Assembly: GCF_000274605.1 (NCBI RefSeq) | Contig: NZ_AKNV01000002.1 | Coordinates: forward strand, 1 to 64,000 | Reading direction: 5' to 3' | Source: Helicobacter pylori NQ4053 | GTDB taxonomy: Bacteria; Campylobacterota; Campylobacteria; Campylobacterales; Helicobacteraceae | Length of the DNA: 64,000 nucleotides | In this document: positions 9,264-17,319 of the stretch, piece by piece | Layout: every line of letters begins with the position of its first letter | Position numbering within the stretch: the first letter of the stretch is position 1 | The notes under the pieces: generated by a model | What the model saw: only the letters and a program-made list of their open reading frames with translations | Told to the model about the DNA's origin: nothing | Databases searched by the model: none | Program-made: the position numbers and the translations under genes

Positions 9264-9695
9264 ATGAAAAAATTGGCGTTTTCTTTATTATTTACAGGGA
9301 CTTTTTTGGGGCTTTTTTTGAATGCGAGCGATTTTAAGAGCATGGATGATAAGCAACTATTGGAGCAAGCCGGGAAAGTTGCTCCTAGCGAAGTTCCAGA
9401 GTTTCGCACAGAAATCAATAAGCGATTAGCAGTGATGAAAGAAGAAGAGCGTAAAAGTTATAAAGCGGATTTTAAAAAAGCGATGGATAAGAATTTAGCT
9501 TCTTTAAGCCAAGAAGATCGCAACAAGCGTAAAAAAGAAATTCTTGAAGTGATTGCCAACAAAAAGAAAACAATGACCATGAAAGAATATCGTGAAGAGG
9601 GGTTGGATTTGCATGATTGTGCATGCGAAGGTCCTTTTCATGACCATGAAAAAAAGGGAAAAAAAGGGAAAAAACCAAGCCATCCTAAGCATTAG
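9264..9695 (+). CDS. secreted DUF1104-like protein with His/Cys-rich tail
   Basis: I start at ATG 9264 behind GGGAGC; an in-frame TTG at 9246 would only add MNWEHL before the signal. The 143-residue protein has a signal peptide (MKKLAFSLLFTGTFLGLFLN, cut before ASDFKSM) and a helical charged body (MDDKQLLEQAGKVAPSEV) that resembles the DUF1104 family of H. pylori. The last 30 residues contain CxC and several His separated by Lys-rich spacers (LHDCACEGPFHDHE, PSHPKH), suggesting periplasmic metal binding (inference). It ends in a strong terminator. Confidence 0.7.
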   Translation: MKKLAFSLLFTGTFLGLFLNASDFKSMDDKQLLEQAGKVAPSEVPEFRTEINKRLAVMKEEERKSYKADFKKAMDKNLASLSQEDRNKRKKEILEVIANKKKTMTMKEYREEGLDLHDCACEGPFHDHEKKGKKGKKPSHPKH

Positions 9696-9720
9696 CACTT
9701 AGGGTGTGCTAACTTTTTTT
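9692..9720 (+). terminator. rho-independent terminator
   Basis: Perfect 7-bp stem TTAGCAC / GTGCTAA with a 7-nt loop, followed by C and at least seven T. It begins inside the stop codon of the DUF1104-like gene. Confidence 0.85.
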
Positions 9721-10055
9721 GATTTTTGTAAAACCACGCCATAAGCCCCTAGCTTTTGGCTGTGGGGATTAGGGCGTTTTCGTGTTATAATTATCATGGC
9801 GTTTGGGCGTTGACTCTTAAAATAGAGACTATCTATCTGGTGGGTGGGTCTTGCTACTCTTAAATCCTTTAGCTGTAAAGAGCGTCTCAAATTTTTAGAG
9901 TTAAAGTTTTTGGAGTGTTTGTATTTTTTGGATATTTATAGTATCATACCCAAATGATAAATACCCTTTGAGAGTCTGTATTTTAAGACGGCTAAAACAG
10001 CTTGAATTCTAGGTGGTTCTTTATCAATAGAAGAAAATTTCAAAAGAGAGCTTTT
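9721..10055 (+). other. long leader or small RNA region before HP0130-like gene
   Basis: No protein gene seen. A perfect TATAAT at 9786-9791 with a predicted start near 9798 would give either a leader of about 310 nt for the gene at 10109 or a separate small RNA. Complementary blocks CTCTTAAA and TTTAGAG could pair within it. No match to a known riboswitch was recognised. Confidence 0.3.
9786..9791 (+). promoter_or_regulatory. -10 box TATAAT without an adjacent gene
   Basis: A perfect TATAAT about 320 nt from the next convincing gene start; the first ATG after it opens only a 5-codon frame. Confidence 0.5.
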
Positions 10056-10112
10056 ATGAAGAACGGTATCTGTTTTTGTTGCGGTTATATATTGATTAGG
10101 AGTTTGGTGTGA
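10056..10112 (+). CDS. possible 18-residue Cys-rich leader peptide
   Basis: ATG 10056 follows AGAGAG and opens MKNGICFCCGYILIRSLV, closed by TGA 10112. The stop overlaps the GTG start of the next gene by 4 nt (GTGA), the geometry of translational coupling. Three of 18 residues are Cys. The frame could be chance. Confidence 0.35.
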   Translation: MKNGICFCCGYILIRSLV

Positions 10113-10969
10113 AACGGATTTTATTTTTTTTAGCGGCTACGACTTTTTTGTTGAGAGCAGAAACGGATTCTGCCACTATTAACACTACAGTTGATCCCAA
10201 TGTTATGTTTTCTGAAAGCTCCACAGGGAATGTGAAAAAAGACCGCAAGAGGGTTTTAAAGAGCATGGTTGATTTGGAAAAAGAGCGCGTGAAGAATTTT
10301 AACCAGTATTCTGAAACCAAGATGAGTAAGGGCGATTTATCCGCTTTTGGAGCTTTCTTTAAAGGGAGTTTGGAAGATTGCGTGGAACAAAAGATTTGTT
10401 ATTATGAGCATAGGAATGGCAAGGTTTCTTTTGTGGTGAATGACAGAGAAAAGTTTTATAAGCATGTGCTTAAAGATTTAGGGACAGAGCTTTCACTCCC
10501 TTTGTTTAACTGGCTTTACAAAGGCTCGGATTTTGGGGCTTTGCATGAGCAGTTTGGGGATATGTATGATGGGTATATCAAATACTTGATCAGTATGGTT
10601 AGGGTGAGCCAAAAAGAAAAGGCTAGAAAACTGGATGCAGTCGCTCTTAAAAAAATGGAGGAACAAGCTGAGAAAGACACTAAGGCAGCGTTTCAAAAGA
10701 GGAGCAGTGGGGAGCTTCAAAACCATACTGATAGCCCTGAATTTATAAGCTCTTCTAAGAGGACACAGAACGCTTCTAATTCGGATCTAGATTCTATGAC
10801 TAATGCTAACACGCTCAAAGAAACAGCTTCAAAAGAGCCAGAGGCTTCTTCAAAAAAAGAGAAAAAGCCCAAGAAAAAACGCCGCCTTTCAAAGAAAGAA
10901 AAACAACAACAAGCCTTGCAACAAGAGTTTGAAAAGCAAATTAGCGACTCTAGTAAGTCTGAAAAATAG
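10109..10969 (+). CDS. secreted protein of unknown function (HP0130-like)
   Basis: The frame starts at GTG 10109 behind AGGAG and encodes 286 residues. A signal peptide (MKRILFFLAATTFLLRA) is followed by a mature region starting ETDSATINTT. Residues about 70-180 form a mixed charged domain (LEDCVEQKICYYEHRNGK, with two Cys); the last 100 residues are low complexity, rich in Ser, Lys and Glu, ending in a very basic block (KKEKKPKKKRRLSKKEK). I recognise no family. Position suits HP0130. The start is overlapped by a possible Cys-rich leader peptide. Confidence 0.75.
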   Translation: MKRILFFLAATTFLLRAETDSATINTTVDPNVMFSESSTGNVKKDRKRVLKSMVDLEKERVKNFNQYSETKMSKGDLSAFGAFFKGSLEDCVEQKICYYEHRNGKVSFVVNDREKFYKHVLKDLGTELSLPLFNWLYKGSDFGALHEQFGDMYDGYIKYLISMVRVSQKEKARKLDAVALKKMEEQAEKDTKAAFQKRSSGELQNHTDSPEFISSSKRTQNASNSDLDSMTNANTLKETASKEPEASSKKEKKPKKKRRLSKKEKQQQALQQEFEKQISDSSKSEK

Positions 10970-10975
10970 TAAAAT

Positions 10976-11003
10976 AGCCCTAGCTTACCTTTTAGTAGGG
11001 GGC
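10976..11003 (+). terminator. weak terminator-like hairpin
   Basis: AGCCCTA pairs imperfectly with TAGGGGGCT just after the stop of the preceding gene; the following T-run is short (TTTAAAT). Confidence 0.4.
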
Positions 11004-11299
11004 TTTAAATAAATCTCTTAAGCACTCCTTTTTAGGCTTTATATTTGGGCTTTTAGCTCCCTATCACTCCATCCTATGTTTTAGGCTATCTTTTTAAAAA
11101 CCACCGCTTTTTTAGAATCTTCAAACTTTTTGGCTTTTTTTGTGGTAACGATTGGTAACGATTAGCTTAAGGTTTTGTTACGCAAAAATCTTTGAAATAT
11201 AGCGATTGATAGAGTTAAACACAATCTCACATTCCAACGCATTTTATAAAGCGTGTAAAAAGTTTTGGTTTTATTTTAATGGAATATTAGTAATCAAAT
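11004..11299. other. intergenic between convergent genes
   Basis: No supported gene. A perfect tandem 10-mer (GGTAACGATT twice, 11144-11163) is the only local repeat. A minus-strand frame without start codon reads KKAKKFEDSKKAVVFKKIA and may be the tail of a lost gene. Confidence 0.35.
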
Positions 11300-11578
11300 T
11301 TAAAAAATACCTTTGAGTATTTTTACAATCAAAATAAAAAATCTTGTGTAAGCAAGCGATCGTTTTTCATGATGCGCTCTTAGGGGATTTTAAAAAAGGG
11401 GGTTGTAGGGGAATGATTTCAAAATGCCCTATTCTCTTATGAGTTTAAATAAACTTAATGAGTTTTATTATTAAATGGAATTTAAAAACGATGAAACAAA
11501 ATTTTAAAACCCTATGTTTTAAAATTTTTTAAGAATATCAAAGCAGATAAGGCTTATTGATATTTGATAAAAACAAAC
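11300..11578 (+). repeat. dispersed intergenic element, copy B
   Basis: Hairpin AAAAATAC, loop CTTTGA, GTATTTTT at 11303-11324, then GTAAGCAAGCGAT, CTCTTAGGGGATTTT, GTAGGGGAATGATTTCAAAAT, and a tail with GATATTTGATAAAAAC. Lies between two convergent genes. Confidence 0.7.
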
Positions 11579-11629
11579 CTTTTTACTTTCTTTAGAAACC
11601 TAAAGCCCCCTAAAGATTAGATTTATCCC

Positions 11630-12997
11630 TTAGCATTTTAAGGTTTTGGCTAACCCCCCTAACGAGGTCTCTTTGTATTTTTCATTCATGTCTTTTCCGG
11701 TCGCATACATCGTAGCGATCACTTCATCCAGGCTCACTTTAGGCTTGTATTCATCTTCTAAGGCTAGTTTAGAAGCGCTGATCGCTTTAATCGCCCCTAA
11801 AACATTGCGTTCAATGCAAGGGATTTGCACCAAGCCCCCCACCGGATCGCATGTCAATCCTAAATGGTGCTCCATAGCGATTTCACTAGCGATCAAAACC
11901 TGTTGCGTGGTCGCTTGGCACAAATGGGCTAACCCTCCTGCAGCCATAGAACTTGCCACACCAATTTCAGCCTGACACCCGGCTTCTGCACCGCTCAAGG
12001 AAGCGTTTTTCTTGTAAAGATAGCCAATCGCCGCGCTGGTGAGTAAAAAATCATTAATAGATTTTTGCGATAAATTTTCAAACAAATGGTTTTTGGCGTA
12101 TAAAAGCACGCTTGGCACCACCGCGCACGCTCCGTTAGTGGGGGCGGTTACCACCTTGCCTCCGCTAGCGTTTTCTTCAGCAATGGAACGAGCGTAAAGC
12201 GAAATGTAATCAATCAACGCTAAGGGGTCTTTCCCACTTGTGGGGTGTTTTTCTAGGCGCGTTTTAACGCTTGGGGCTAATCGTGTTACTTTCAAAGAAC
12301 CGGGCAGATACCTTTCTTTAGAATTAGCCCCATTATGATAACACTCAAGCATCGCATGATAGATTTTGGTCATCGTTGCATCAGGGTGGTTTTTGAGGGC
12401 GTTTTCTCTCAAACGCACGATTTCAGCGATGCTTTTTTGGTGTTTTTGGCACAATTCTAGCAATTCCTTAGCGCTTGAAAAATCATAGGCAACGCTTTCA
12501 TTTTCACCCTCTTTAGATAAGTTGTCTAATTCTTTTTCAGTATAAACAAACCCTCCACCAACAGAATAATAAGTCTCTTCTTTTAAAACCTCATTTTTAG
12601 CGTTGAAAACTTTTAGAATGAGGGCGTTTTGGTGTCTGGCTAAAGGTTTGTTGTCAAAAATCAAATCTTTAGAATAATCAAATTGAATGTTGCGTTGGTT
12701 AGCGAGTTTTAAAACTTTATTCTCAAACGCTTCATGCAATAAGGCTTTTTTGGTTGTTATATCTAATTCGTTAGCATAAATACCATGCAAGCCAATTAAA
12801 ACCGCCTCATCGCTCAAATGCCCTTTACCGGTTAAAGCCAATGAGCCATGCAAGGTGATTTGAACGCGTTCAACCTGCTCTAAAACGCCTTTTAACGACT
12901 CGCAAAATCTCGCCCCAGCTTCCATAGGCCCTATGGTGTGTGAAGAGCTAGGCCCAACGCCGATTTTAAAAATGGATAAAATAGAAAAACTAGCCAT
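11630..12997 (-). CDS. sdaA: L-serine deaminase (serine dehydratase)
   Basis: Converts L-serine to pyruvate and ammonia. This is the single-chain iron-sulfur type: 455 residues, with the beta domain first (FKIGVGPSSSHTIGPMEAG near residue 10) and the alpha domain with cluster-ligand Cys in the second half (NGACAVVPS, EAGCQAEIG, LTCDPVGGLVQIPCIERN). The start ATG overlaps the stop of sdaC by one base (TAATG), so the two are translationally coupled: the transporter brings in serine and this enzyme burns it. Serine is a major carbon source for H. pylori, as I recall. Confidence 0.95.
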   Translation of the reverse strand: MASFSILSIFKIGVGPSSSHTIGPMEAGARFCESLKGVLEQVERVQITLHGSLALTGKGHLSDEAVLIGLHGIYANELDITTKKALLHEAFENKVLKLANQRNIQFDYSKDLIFDNKPLARHQNALILKVFNAKNEVLKEETYYSVGGGFVYTEKELDNLSKEGENESVAYDFSSAKELLELCQKHQKSIAEIVRLRENALKNHPDATMTKIYHAMLECYHNGANSKERYLPGSLKVTRLAPSVKTRLEKHPTSGKDPLALIDYISLYARSIAEENASGGKVVTAPTNGACAVVPSVLLYAKNHLFENLSQKSINDFLLTSAAIGYLYKKNASLSGAEAGCQAEIGVASSMAAGGLAHLCQATTQQVLIASEIAMEHHLGLTCDPVGGLVQIPCIERNVLGAIKAISASKLALEDEYKPKVSLDEVIATMYATGKDMNEKYKETSLGGLAKTLKC

Positions 12998-14238
12998 TAA
13001 AATAGTCCTAAAAACACGCTCAAAGCCGTCAAGCTCCCAAAGACAAACACAAAAATATCCACTTTGAAGTTTCTAAAACGCTTCAAACTAGAAACGCTAT
13101 AAAAAGCTATCATGGGCATCACAAACAGAATGAGCGCGATAATGGGGCCGCCTAAATTTTCAATAAAATCCAAGATATTGGGGTTGATATAAGCCACCAG
13201 CGTGATAGTCAGCCATAAAAAAATCGTTACGCTCACGCTCAGGGTTTTAGAAGCTTTTTTCAACTTTAAACTTTGAATGATAATGCCTTCTAAACCTTCC
13301 TTAGCCCCATAATAATGCCCAAAAAAAGATGAAAAAATCGCTAAAAAAGCCACCACAGGCCCCGCATAATTGATTAAAGGGTTGTTTAGAGTGTTAGCAA
13401 AATAGCTTAAAATGGGGATATTTTGTTCCCTTGCTTTCACAAAATCATCAGCACTCAAGCACATGACGCACGAAAACACAAAAAACATCACAAACCCTAA
13501 AAGCATCAGCGATGTCCCTAATTCAATTTGATTGAGTTTATACTCTTTGAAAGCGCCGTATTCTTTTCCCACGTTTTGAGTGAAGGTTGAAATAATGGGG
13601 CTATGGTTGAATGAAAACACAAGCACCGGTAAGGTTAGCCAAATCGCTAACACAAATTCTTTAAAACTCGGCACCACAAAAAGATTAGCACCTTGCCAAT
13701 AAGGGATAAGATACAAAGAAAAAAGCAATAAAATCAAGCATAAAGGATACACTAAAGCGTTACAAATGTGCGTCACAATCGTAGTGTTAAAAACCATCAC
13801 CAACATCATTAAAGAGACTAATACCACAGCCAGTAAGCCCCGATGCAAAGGCGCTAAATGCAACTGGTTAGTGAAAAAGTTATCAAACACGTTAGTGATG
13901 CCCACCCCATAAGCCAAACAGATAGGATAAATCGCCAAGAAATAAAGCAAAGTGATAAGAAAACCCCATTGAGGGCCAAAATGAGAGCGAACGACCATGG
14001 TAATGTCTTCTTTATCTTTAGATCCTATGAAATAAGCTAAAGCTCTATGCCCCAGATAAGTTAAAGGGAAGATGATCGCGCTCATCACCATAATAGCCCA
14101 TACCCCATGCCCACCGGCTCTAATAGGCAAAAATAAAATCCCAGCCCCCACCGCCGTGCCAAATAAGGACGCCATCCAACGCAAATCAAACAAATTGAGT
14201 TTTTTAGGATCTCTTAGAACCGCTTTTTCTTGTGCCAT
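12997..14238 (-). CDS. sdaC: serine transporter, HAAAP family
   Basis: An inner membrane serine uptake carrier of the hydroxy/aromatic amino acid permease family. The 413 residues give about 11 hydrophobic segments; the first contains the family's unwound-helix motif (GTAVGAGILFLPIRAGGHG, residues about 28-46). It lies directly upstream of sdaA with a 1-nt stop/start overlap. The start at 14238 (MAQEKAVLRDPKKLN) places a charged cytoplasmic N-terminus before helix 1. Its promoter lies in the 180-nt gap shared with the divergent DAHP synthase gene. Confidence 0.93.
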   Translation of the reverse strand: MAQEKAVLRDPKKLNLFDLRWMASLFGTAVGAGILFLPIRAGGHGVWAIMVMSAIIFPLTYLGHRALAYFIGSKDKEDITMVVRSHFGPQWGFLITLLYFLAIYPICLAYGVGITNVFDNFFTNQLHLAPLHRGLLAVVLVSLMMLVMVFNTTIVTHICNALVYPLCLILLLFSLYLIPYWQGANLFVVPSFKEFVLAIWLTLPVLVFSFNHSPIISTFTQNVGKEYGAFKEYKLNQIELGTSLMLLGFVMFFVFSCVMCLSADDFVKAREQNIPILSYFANTLNNPLINYAGPVVAFLAIFSSFFGHYYGAKEGLEGIIIQSLKLKKASKTLSVSVTIFLWLTITLVAYINPNILDFIENLGGPIIALILFVMPMIAFYSVSSLKRFRNFKVDIFVFVFGSLTALSVFLGLF

Positions 14239-14377
14239 GCTATTAAACCGCCCTTGTATCGTGTTAAAGAGCTTTCATTGTAGCATAAAGCTTTTTATGA
14301 TTGGGGTTTTTTGAGATTAAGGGGTGGTTTTGGGTGTGCATTTATTTTCTAAAATCCACGATTTAACCCGCACAAGC

Positions 14378-14383
14378 TATAAT
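14378..14383 (+). promoter_or_regulatory. -10 box TATAAT of the DAHP synthase gene
   Basis: A perfect TATAAT 36 nt before ATG 14419; the leader then holds AAAGGA at the right distance from the start. Confidence 0.7.
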
Positions 14384-14418
14384 AACGCTTAAAAAAAGAT
14401 TAATAAAGGATTATAGAA

Positions 14419-15768
14419 ATGTCAAACACAACTTGGTCGCCCACTTCATGGCATTCTTTTAAGATAGAGCAACACCCCACTTACAAAGACAAGCAAGAAT
14501 TAGAAAGGGTCAAAAAAGAATTGCACTCCTATCCTCCTTTAGTGTTTGCTGGCGAAGCGAGGAACTTGCAAGAGCGCTTAGCCCAAGCCATTGACAATAA
14601 GGCGTTTTTGTTGCAAGGGGGCGATTGCGCGGAGTCGTTTTCTCAATTTAGCGCTAACCGGATTAGAGACATGTTTAAAGTGGTGATGCAAATGGCGATT
14701 GTCTTAACTTTTGCTGGCTCTATACCGATCGTGAAAGTGGGGCGCATTGCCGGGCAATTTGCCAAGCCTCGCTCCAATGCGACTGAAATACTGGATAATG
14801 AAGAAGTGTTGAGTTACAGAGGGGATATTATCAATGGGATTTCCAAAAAAGAAAGAGAGCCAAAGCCTGAAAGAATGCTTAAAGCCTACCATCAAAGCGT
14901 AGCGACTTTAAACCTTATCAGAGCTTTTGCCCAAGGCGGGTTAGCGGATTTAGAACAAGTGCATCGTTTCAATTTGGATTTTGTCAAAAACAACGACTTT
15001 GGGCAAAAATACCAGCAAATCGCTGACCGGATCACGCAAGCTTTAGGGTTTATGCGAGCATGCGGAGTGGAGATAGAGCGAACGCCTATTCTTAGGGAAG
15101 TGGAATTTTACACCAGCCACGAAGCGTTACTGCTCCATTATGAAGAGCCTTTGGTGCGTAAGGATAGTTTGACTAACCAGTTTTATGATTGCTCCGCGCA
15201 CATGCTGTGGATTGGCGAAAGGACAAGAGACCCTAGGGGCGCGCATGTGGAGTTTTTAAGGGGGGTTTGTAACCCTATTGGCGTGAAAATCGGGCCTAAT
15301 GCGAGTATAAGCGAAGTGTTAGAATTGTGCGATGTTTTAAACCCGCACAACCTTAAAGGGCGTTTGAATTTGATCGTGCGCATGGGTTCTAAGATGATTA
15401 AAGAGCGTTTGCCTAAGCTTTTACAAGGGGTGTTGAAAGAAAAACGCCATATTTTATGGAGCATTGATCCCATGCATGGCAACACGGTTAAAACCAGTTT
15501 GGGGGTTAAAACAAGGGCTTTTGATAGCGTGTTAGATGAAGTGAAAAGCTTTTTTGAAATCCATAGGGCTGAAGGGAGTTTGGCTTCAGGGGTTCATTTG
15601 GAAATGACGGGTGAAAATGTTACAGAATGTATCGGTGGCTCGCAAGCGATCACTGAAGAGGGTTTGAGCTGCCATTACTATACGCAATGCGATCCAAGAC
15701 TAAACGCCACTCAAGCCCTAGAGCTCGCTTTTTTAATCGCTGACATGCTTAAAAAACAACGATCTTAG
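14419..15768 (+). CDS. dhs1: class II DAHP synthase
   Basis: Condenses PEP and erythrose 4-phosphate to DAHP, the first step of the shikimate pathway. The 449 residues belong to the class II (plant-like) family, not the AroFGH type: [13 protein letters not shown] carries the metal-ligand Cys near residue 74, and PEP/metal-site motifs [14 protein letters not shown]-like, [11 protein letters not shown] and IDPMHGNT are all present. Also called aroF/aroG in some annotations. Own TATAAT promoter and a terminator-like hairpin directly after the stop make it monocistronic. aroK at 35538 acts later in the same pathway. Confidence 0.95.
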   Translation: MSNTTWSPTSWHSFKIEQHPTYKDKQELERVKKELHSYPPLVFAGEARNLQERLAQAIDNKAFLLQGGDCAESFSQFSANRIRDMFKVVMQMAIVLTFAGSIPIVKVGRIAGQFAKPRSNATEILDNEEVLSYRGDIINGISKKEREPKPERMLKAYHQSVATLNLIRAFAQGGLADLEQVHRFNLDFVKNNDFGQKYQQIADRITQALGFMRACGVEIERTPILREVEFYTSHEALLLHYEEPLVRKDSLTNQFYDCSAHMLWIGERTRDPRGAHVEFLRGVCNPIGVKIGPNASISEVLELCDVLNPHNLKGRLNLIVRMGSKMIKERLPKLLQGVLKEKRHILWSIDPMHGNTVKTSLGVKTRAFDSVLDEVKSFFEIHRAEGSLASGVHLEMTGENVTECIGGSQAITEEGLSCHYYTQCDPRLNATQALELAFLIADMLKKQRS

Positions 15769-15805
15769 TTAAAAAGAGATTAATCTTTTTTTAACTCTTT
15801 TTCTT
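15768..15805 (+). terminator. A/T-rich terminator after DAHP synthase
   Basis: GTTAAAAAGA pairs with TCTTTTTTTAAC around a GATTAA loop and is followed by TCTTTTTCTTT. The stem is A/T-only apart from three pairs, so strength is uncertain. Confidence 0.55.
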
Positions 15806-15811
15806 TATAAT
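15806..15811 (+). promoter_or_regulatory. -10 box TATAAT of small lipoprotein gene
   Basis: A perfect TATAAT 36 nt before ATG 15847, directly after the preceding terminator, giving a short leader with AAAGGAG. Confidence 0.65.
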
Positions 15812-15846
15812 TATCGTAAGCATTTTAATATTCAAAGGAGCTTGAA

Positions 15847-15981
15847 ATGAGAATTTCTCTTTTAGCTGTAATTTTAGCGTTATTGTTTGTGGCTTGCCAC
15901 GAAACTAAAAAACAAATCTTACAAAACGAAGCCGATAGCACCCCTTCAGAAAAAACCATTTGGCAACCTGAACAAAAATAA
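15847..15981 (+). CDS. small lipoprotein, 44 residues (HP0135-like)
   Basis: ATG 15847 stands six bases after a perfect AAAGGAG (15834-15840); the frame ends at TAA 15981. The N-terminus MRISLLAVILALLFVAC is a lipoprotein signal with lipobox FVAC (Cys-17). The mature part is only 28 residues, polar and charged (CHETKKQILQNEADSTPSEK). It has its own TATAAT promoter. It resembles the other mini-lipoprotein at 4445 in architecture, not in sequence. Function unknown; position suits HP0135. Confidence 0.75.
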   Translation: MRISLLAVILALLFVACHETKKQILQNEADSTPSEKTIWQPEQK

Positions 15982-15987
15982 AAATTG

Positions 15988-16165
15988 TAAAAATACTCAA
16001 AAGCGTTTTTAAAATAACACAATCAAAAAGCTAGCGAGTGGTGGTTTTTTGTAGTGCGATCTTAGGTTGTAGGGGGAATGATTTCAAAACACTCCCTATC
16101 CCTTATGAAGTTTTACATCAAACTAAAACGGAATTTAAAAAACAAGTTTTTAAAAAAAAATAAGA
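15988..16165 (+). repeat. dispersed intergenic element, copy C
   Basis: Hairpin AAAAATACTCAAAAGCGTTTTT (15989-16010), GCGATCTTAGG, GTAGGGGGAATGATTTCAAAA, CCCTATCCCTTA, and a tail with AAACTAAAACGGAATTTAAAA. Lies between convergent genes. Confidence 0.65.
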
Positions 16166-16215
16166 GAATGGCTAAAAAGCCTCAAATTAAAGTGGGCGAA
16201 AGCTAGAGAGTTAAA

Positions 16216-16674
16216 CTACAAACTCTCTAAAACCTTTTGAGCATGCCCTTTCGCTTTGACATTGTAGAAGCATTTTTCTAAAACGCCTTGCGTGTTGATA
16301 ATGAAAGTGGAGCGGATAATCCCCAAATGCTCCTTCCCATAAAGCATGCGTTTGCCATAAGCTTTGTAAAGATTGGCGGCTTTTTTATCTTCATCGCAGA
16401 GCAAAATCACATTCAAAGAGCATTGGCTGATAAATTTTTGATGCGATTGCGCGTTATCAGGGCTTACGCCTACGACAACAGCGTTTTTCTTTTCAAATTC
16501 ACTAAACAGAGTGCTAAAGTCTTTGGCTTCTAAAGTGCATCCGGGGGTGTTGTCTTTAGGGTAGAAATACAATACCACTTTTTTATGGAGCAAATCTTTT
16601 AAAGAAATTTCCACGCCATCGCTGTTTTTCAATTTAAAATCAGGGGCTAATTGCCCTACTTCTAATTTTTCCAT
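16216..16674 (-). CDS. bcp: thiol peroxidase, peroxiredoxin Bcp/PrxQ type
   Basis: Reduces hydroperoxides using thioredoxin. The 152 residues match the family; the peroxidatic Cys lies in DNTPGCTLEAKDF near residue 46, and the segment that in other members carries the resolving Cys five residues on reads LEAKDF, so it lacks that Cys (1-Cys form or a resolving Cys elsewhere). It follows lutC after a 9-nt gap, so is probably transcribed at the end of the lut operon. Confidence 0.93.
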   Translation of the reverse strand: MEKLEVGQLAPDFKLKNSDGVEISLKDLLHKKVVLYFYPKDNTPGCTLEAKDFSTLFSEFEKKNAVVVGVSPDNAQSHQKFISQCSLNVILLCDEDKKAANLYKAYGKRMLYGKEHLGIIRSTFIINTQGVLEKCFYNVKAKGHAQKVLESL

Positions 16675-16683
16675 TCTTATCCT

Positions 16684-17319
16684 TTAATAGAAAATGACAG
16701 CGACTTTTTGAGGCCCATGCACCCCAAAAACGGTTTTTAATTCAATATCGGCTGTCCGGCTAGGCCCGCCAATAAGGAGCATGTTTGTGGGCAATACGCC
16801 GTTTTGGCTTTGATTTTTTAAAGCTTGCACGCCTTCGCTTAAATTGCGCACAATGGATTCTTTTTTCAATAAAATGATGCAATTAAGGGTGATGAGCGAA
16901 AGCAATCGTGGGCTTGCATGCGAAGAAACCGCCCCAATCATGCCCAAGCTTGAAATCCCACAAACCCCATGCAATAAAGCCGTATCAATCTCAAACAATT
17001 CTTCACGCATCGCTTCAATTTCTTTGTCATAGGGCTGTAAAGTGAAATCCTTAAACGCTTCAAAATTCAAATTTAAATCCGTAGAGTGTAAGACTTTTTT
17101 GCTTTGAAAATTTTCTAAAGCCTTTAAAATGGCTTGTTCTAAATTTTCTTTAGCGCTTTCAATGACTTCAGCTTTATTCAACACCTGGAAATGCTTGTAT
17201 TCTTCCACCAAGTCTTCAAACTCCACTTTAATGATATTTCTATAAACAGGGTTTGCTCCCTGAATGGCATGCTTGGCTCTGGCTTCTTTAATGCGCTTTA
17301 AAATAAGCTCTTTACTCAT
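16684..17319 (-). CDS. lutC: lactate utilization protein C
   Basis: Third subunit of the LutABC L-lactate oxidising complex, LUD domain. The 211 residues end in the family's glycine-rich segment (LLIGGPSRTADIELKTVFGVHGPQ is the conserved C-terminal block; its key residues are GGPSRTADIE). The start overlaps the end of lutB by 8 nt, so translation is coupled. Together with LutA and LutB it turns lactate into pyruvate in the cytoplasm, passing electrons to the respiratory chain. Confidence 0.92.
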   Translation of the reverse strand: MSKELILKRIKEARAKHAIQGANPVYRNIIKVEFEDLVEEYKHFQVLNKAEVIESAKENLEQAILKALENFQSKKVLHSTDLNLNFEAFKDFTLQPYDKEIEAMREELFEIDTALLHGVCGISSLGMIGAVSSHASPRLLSLITLNCIILLKKESIVRNLSEGVQALKNQSQNGVLPTNMLLIGGPSRTADIELKTVFGVHGPQKVAVIFY

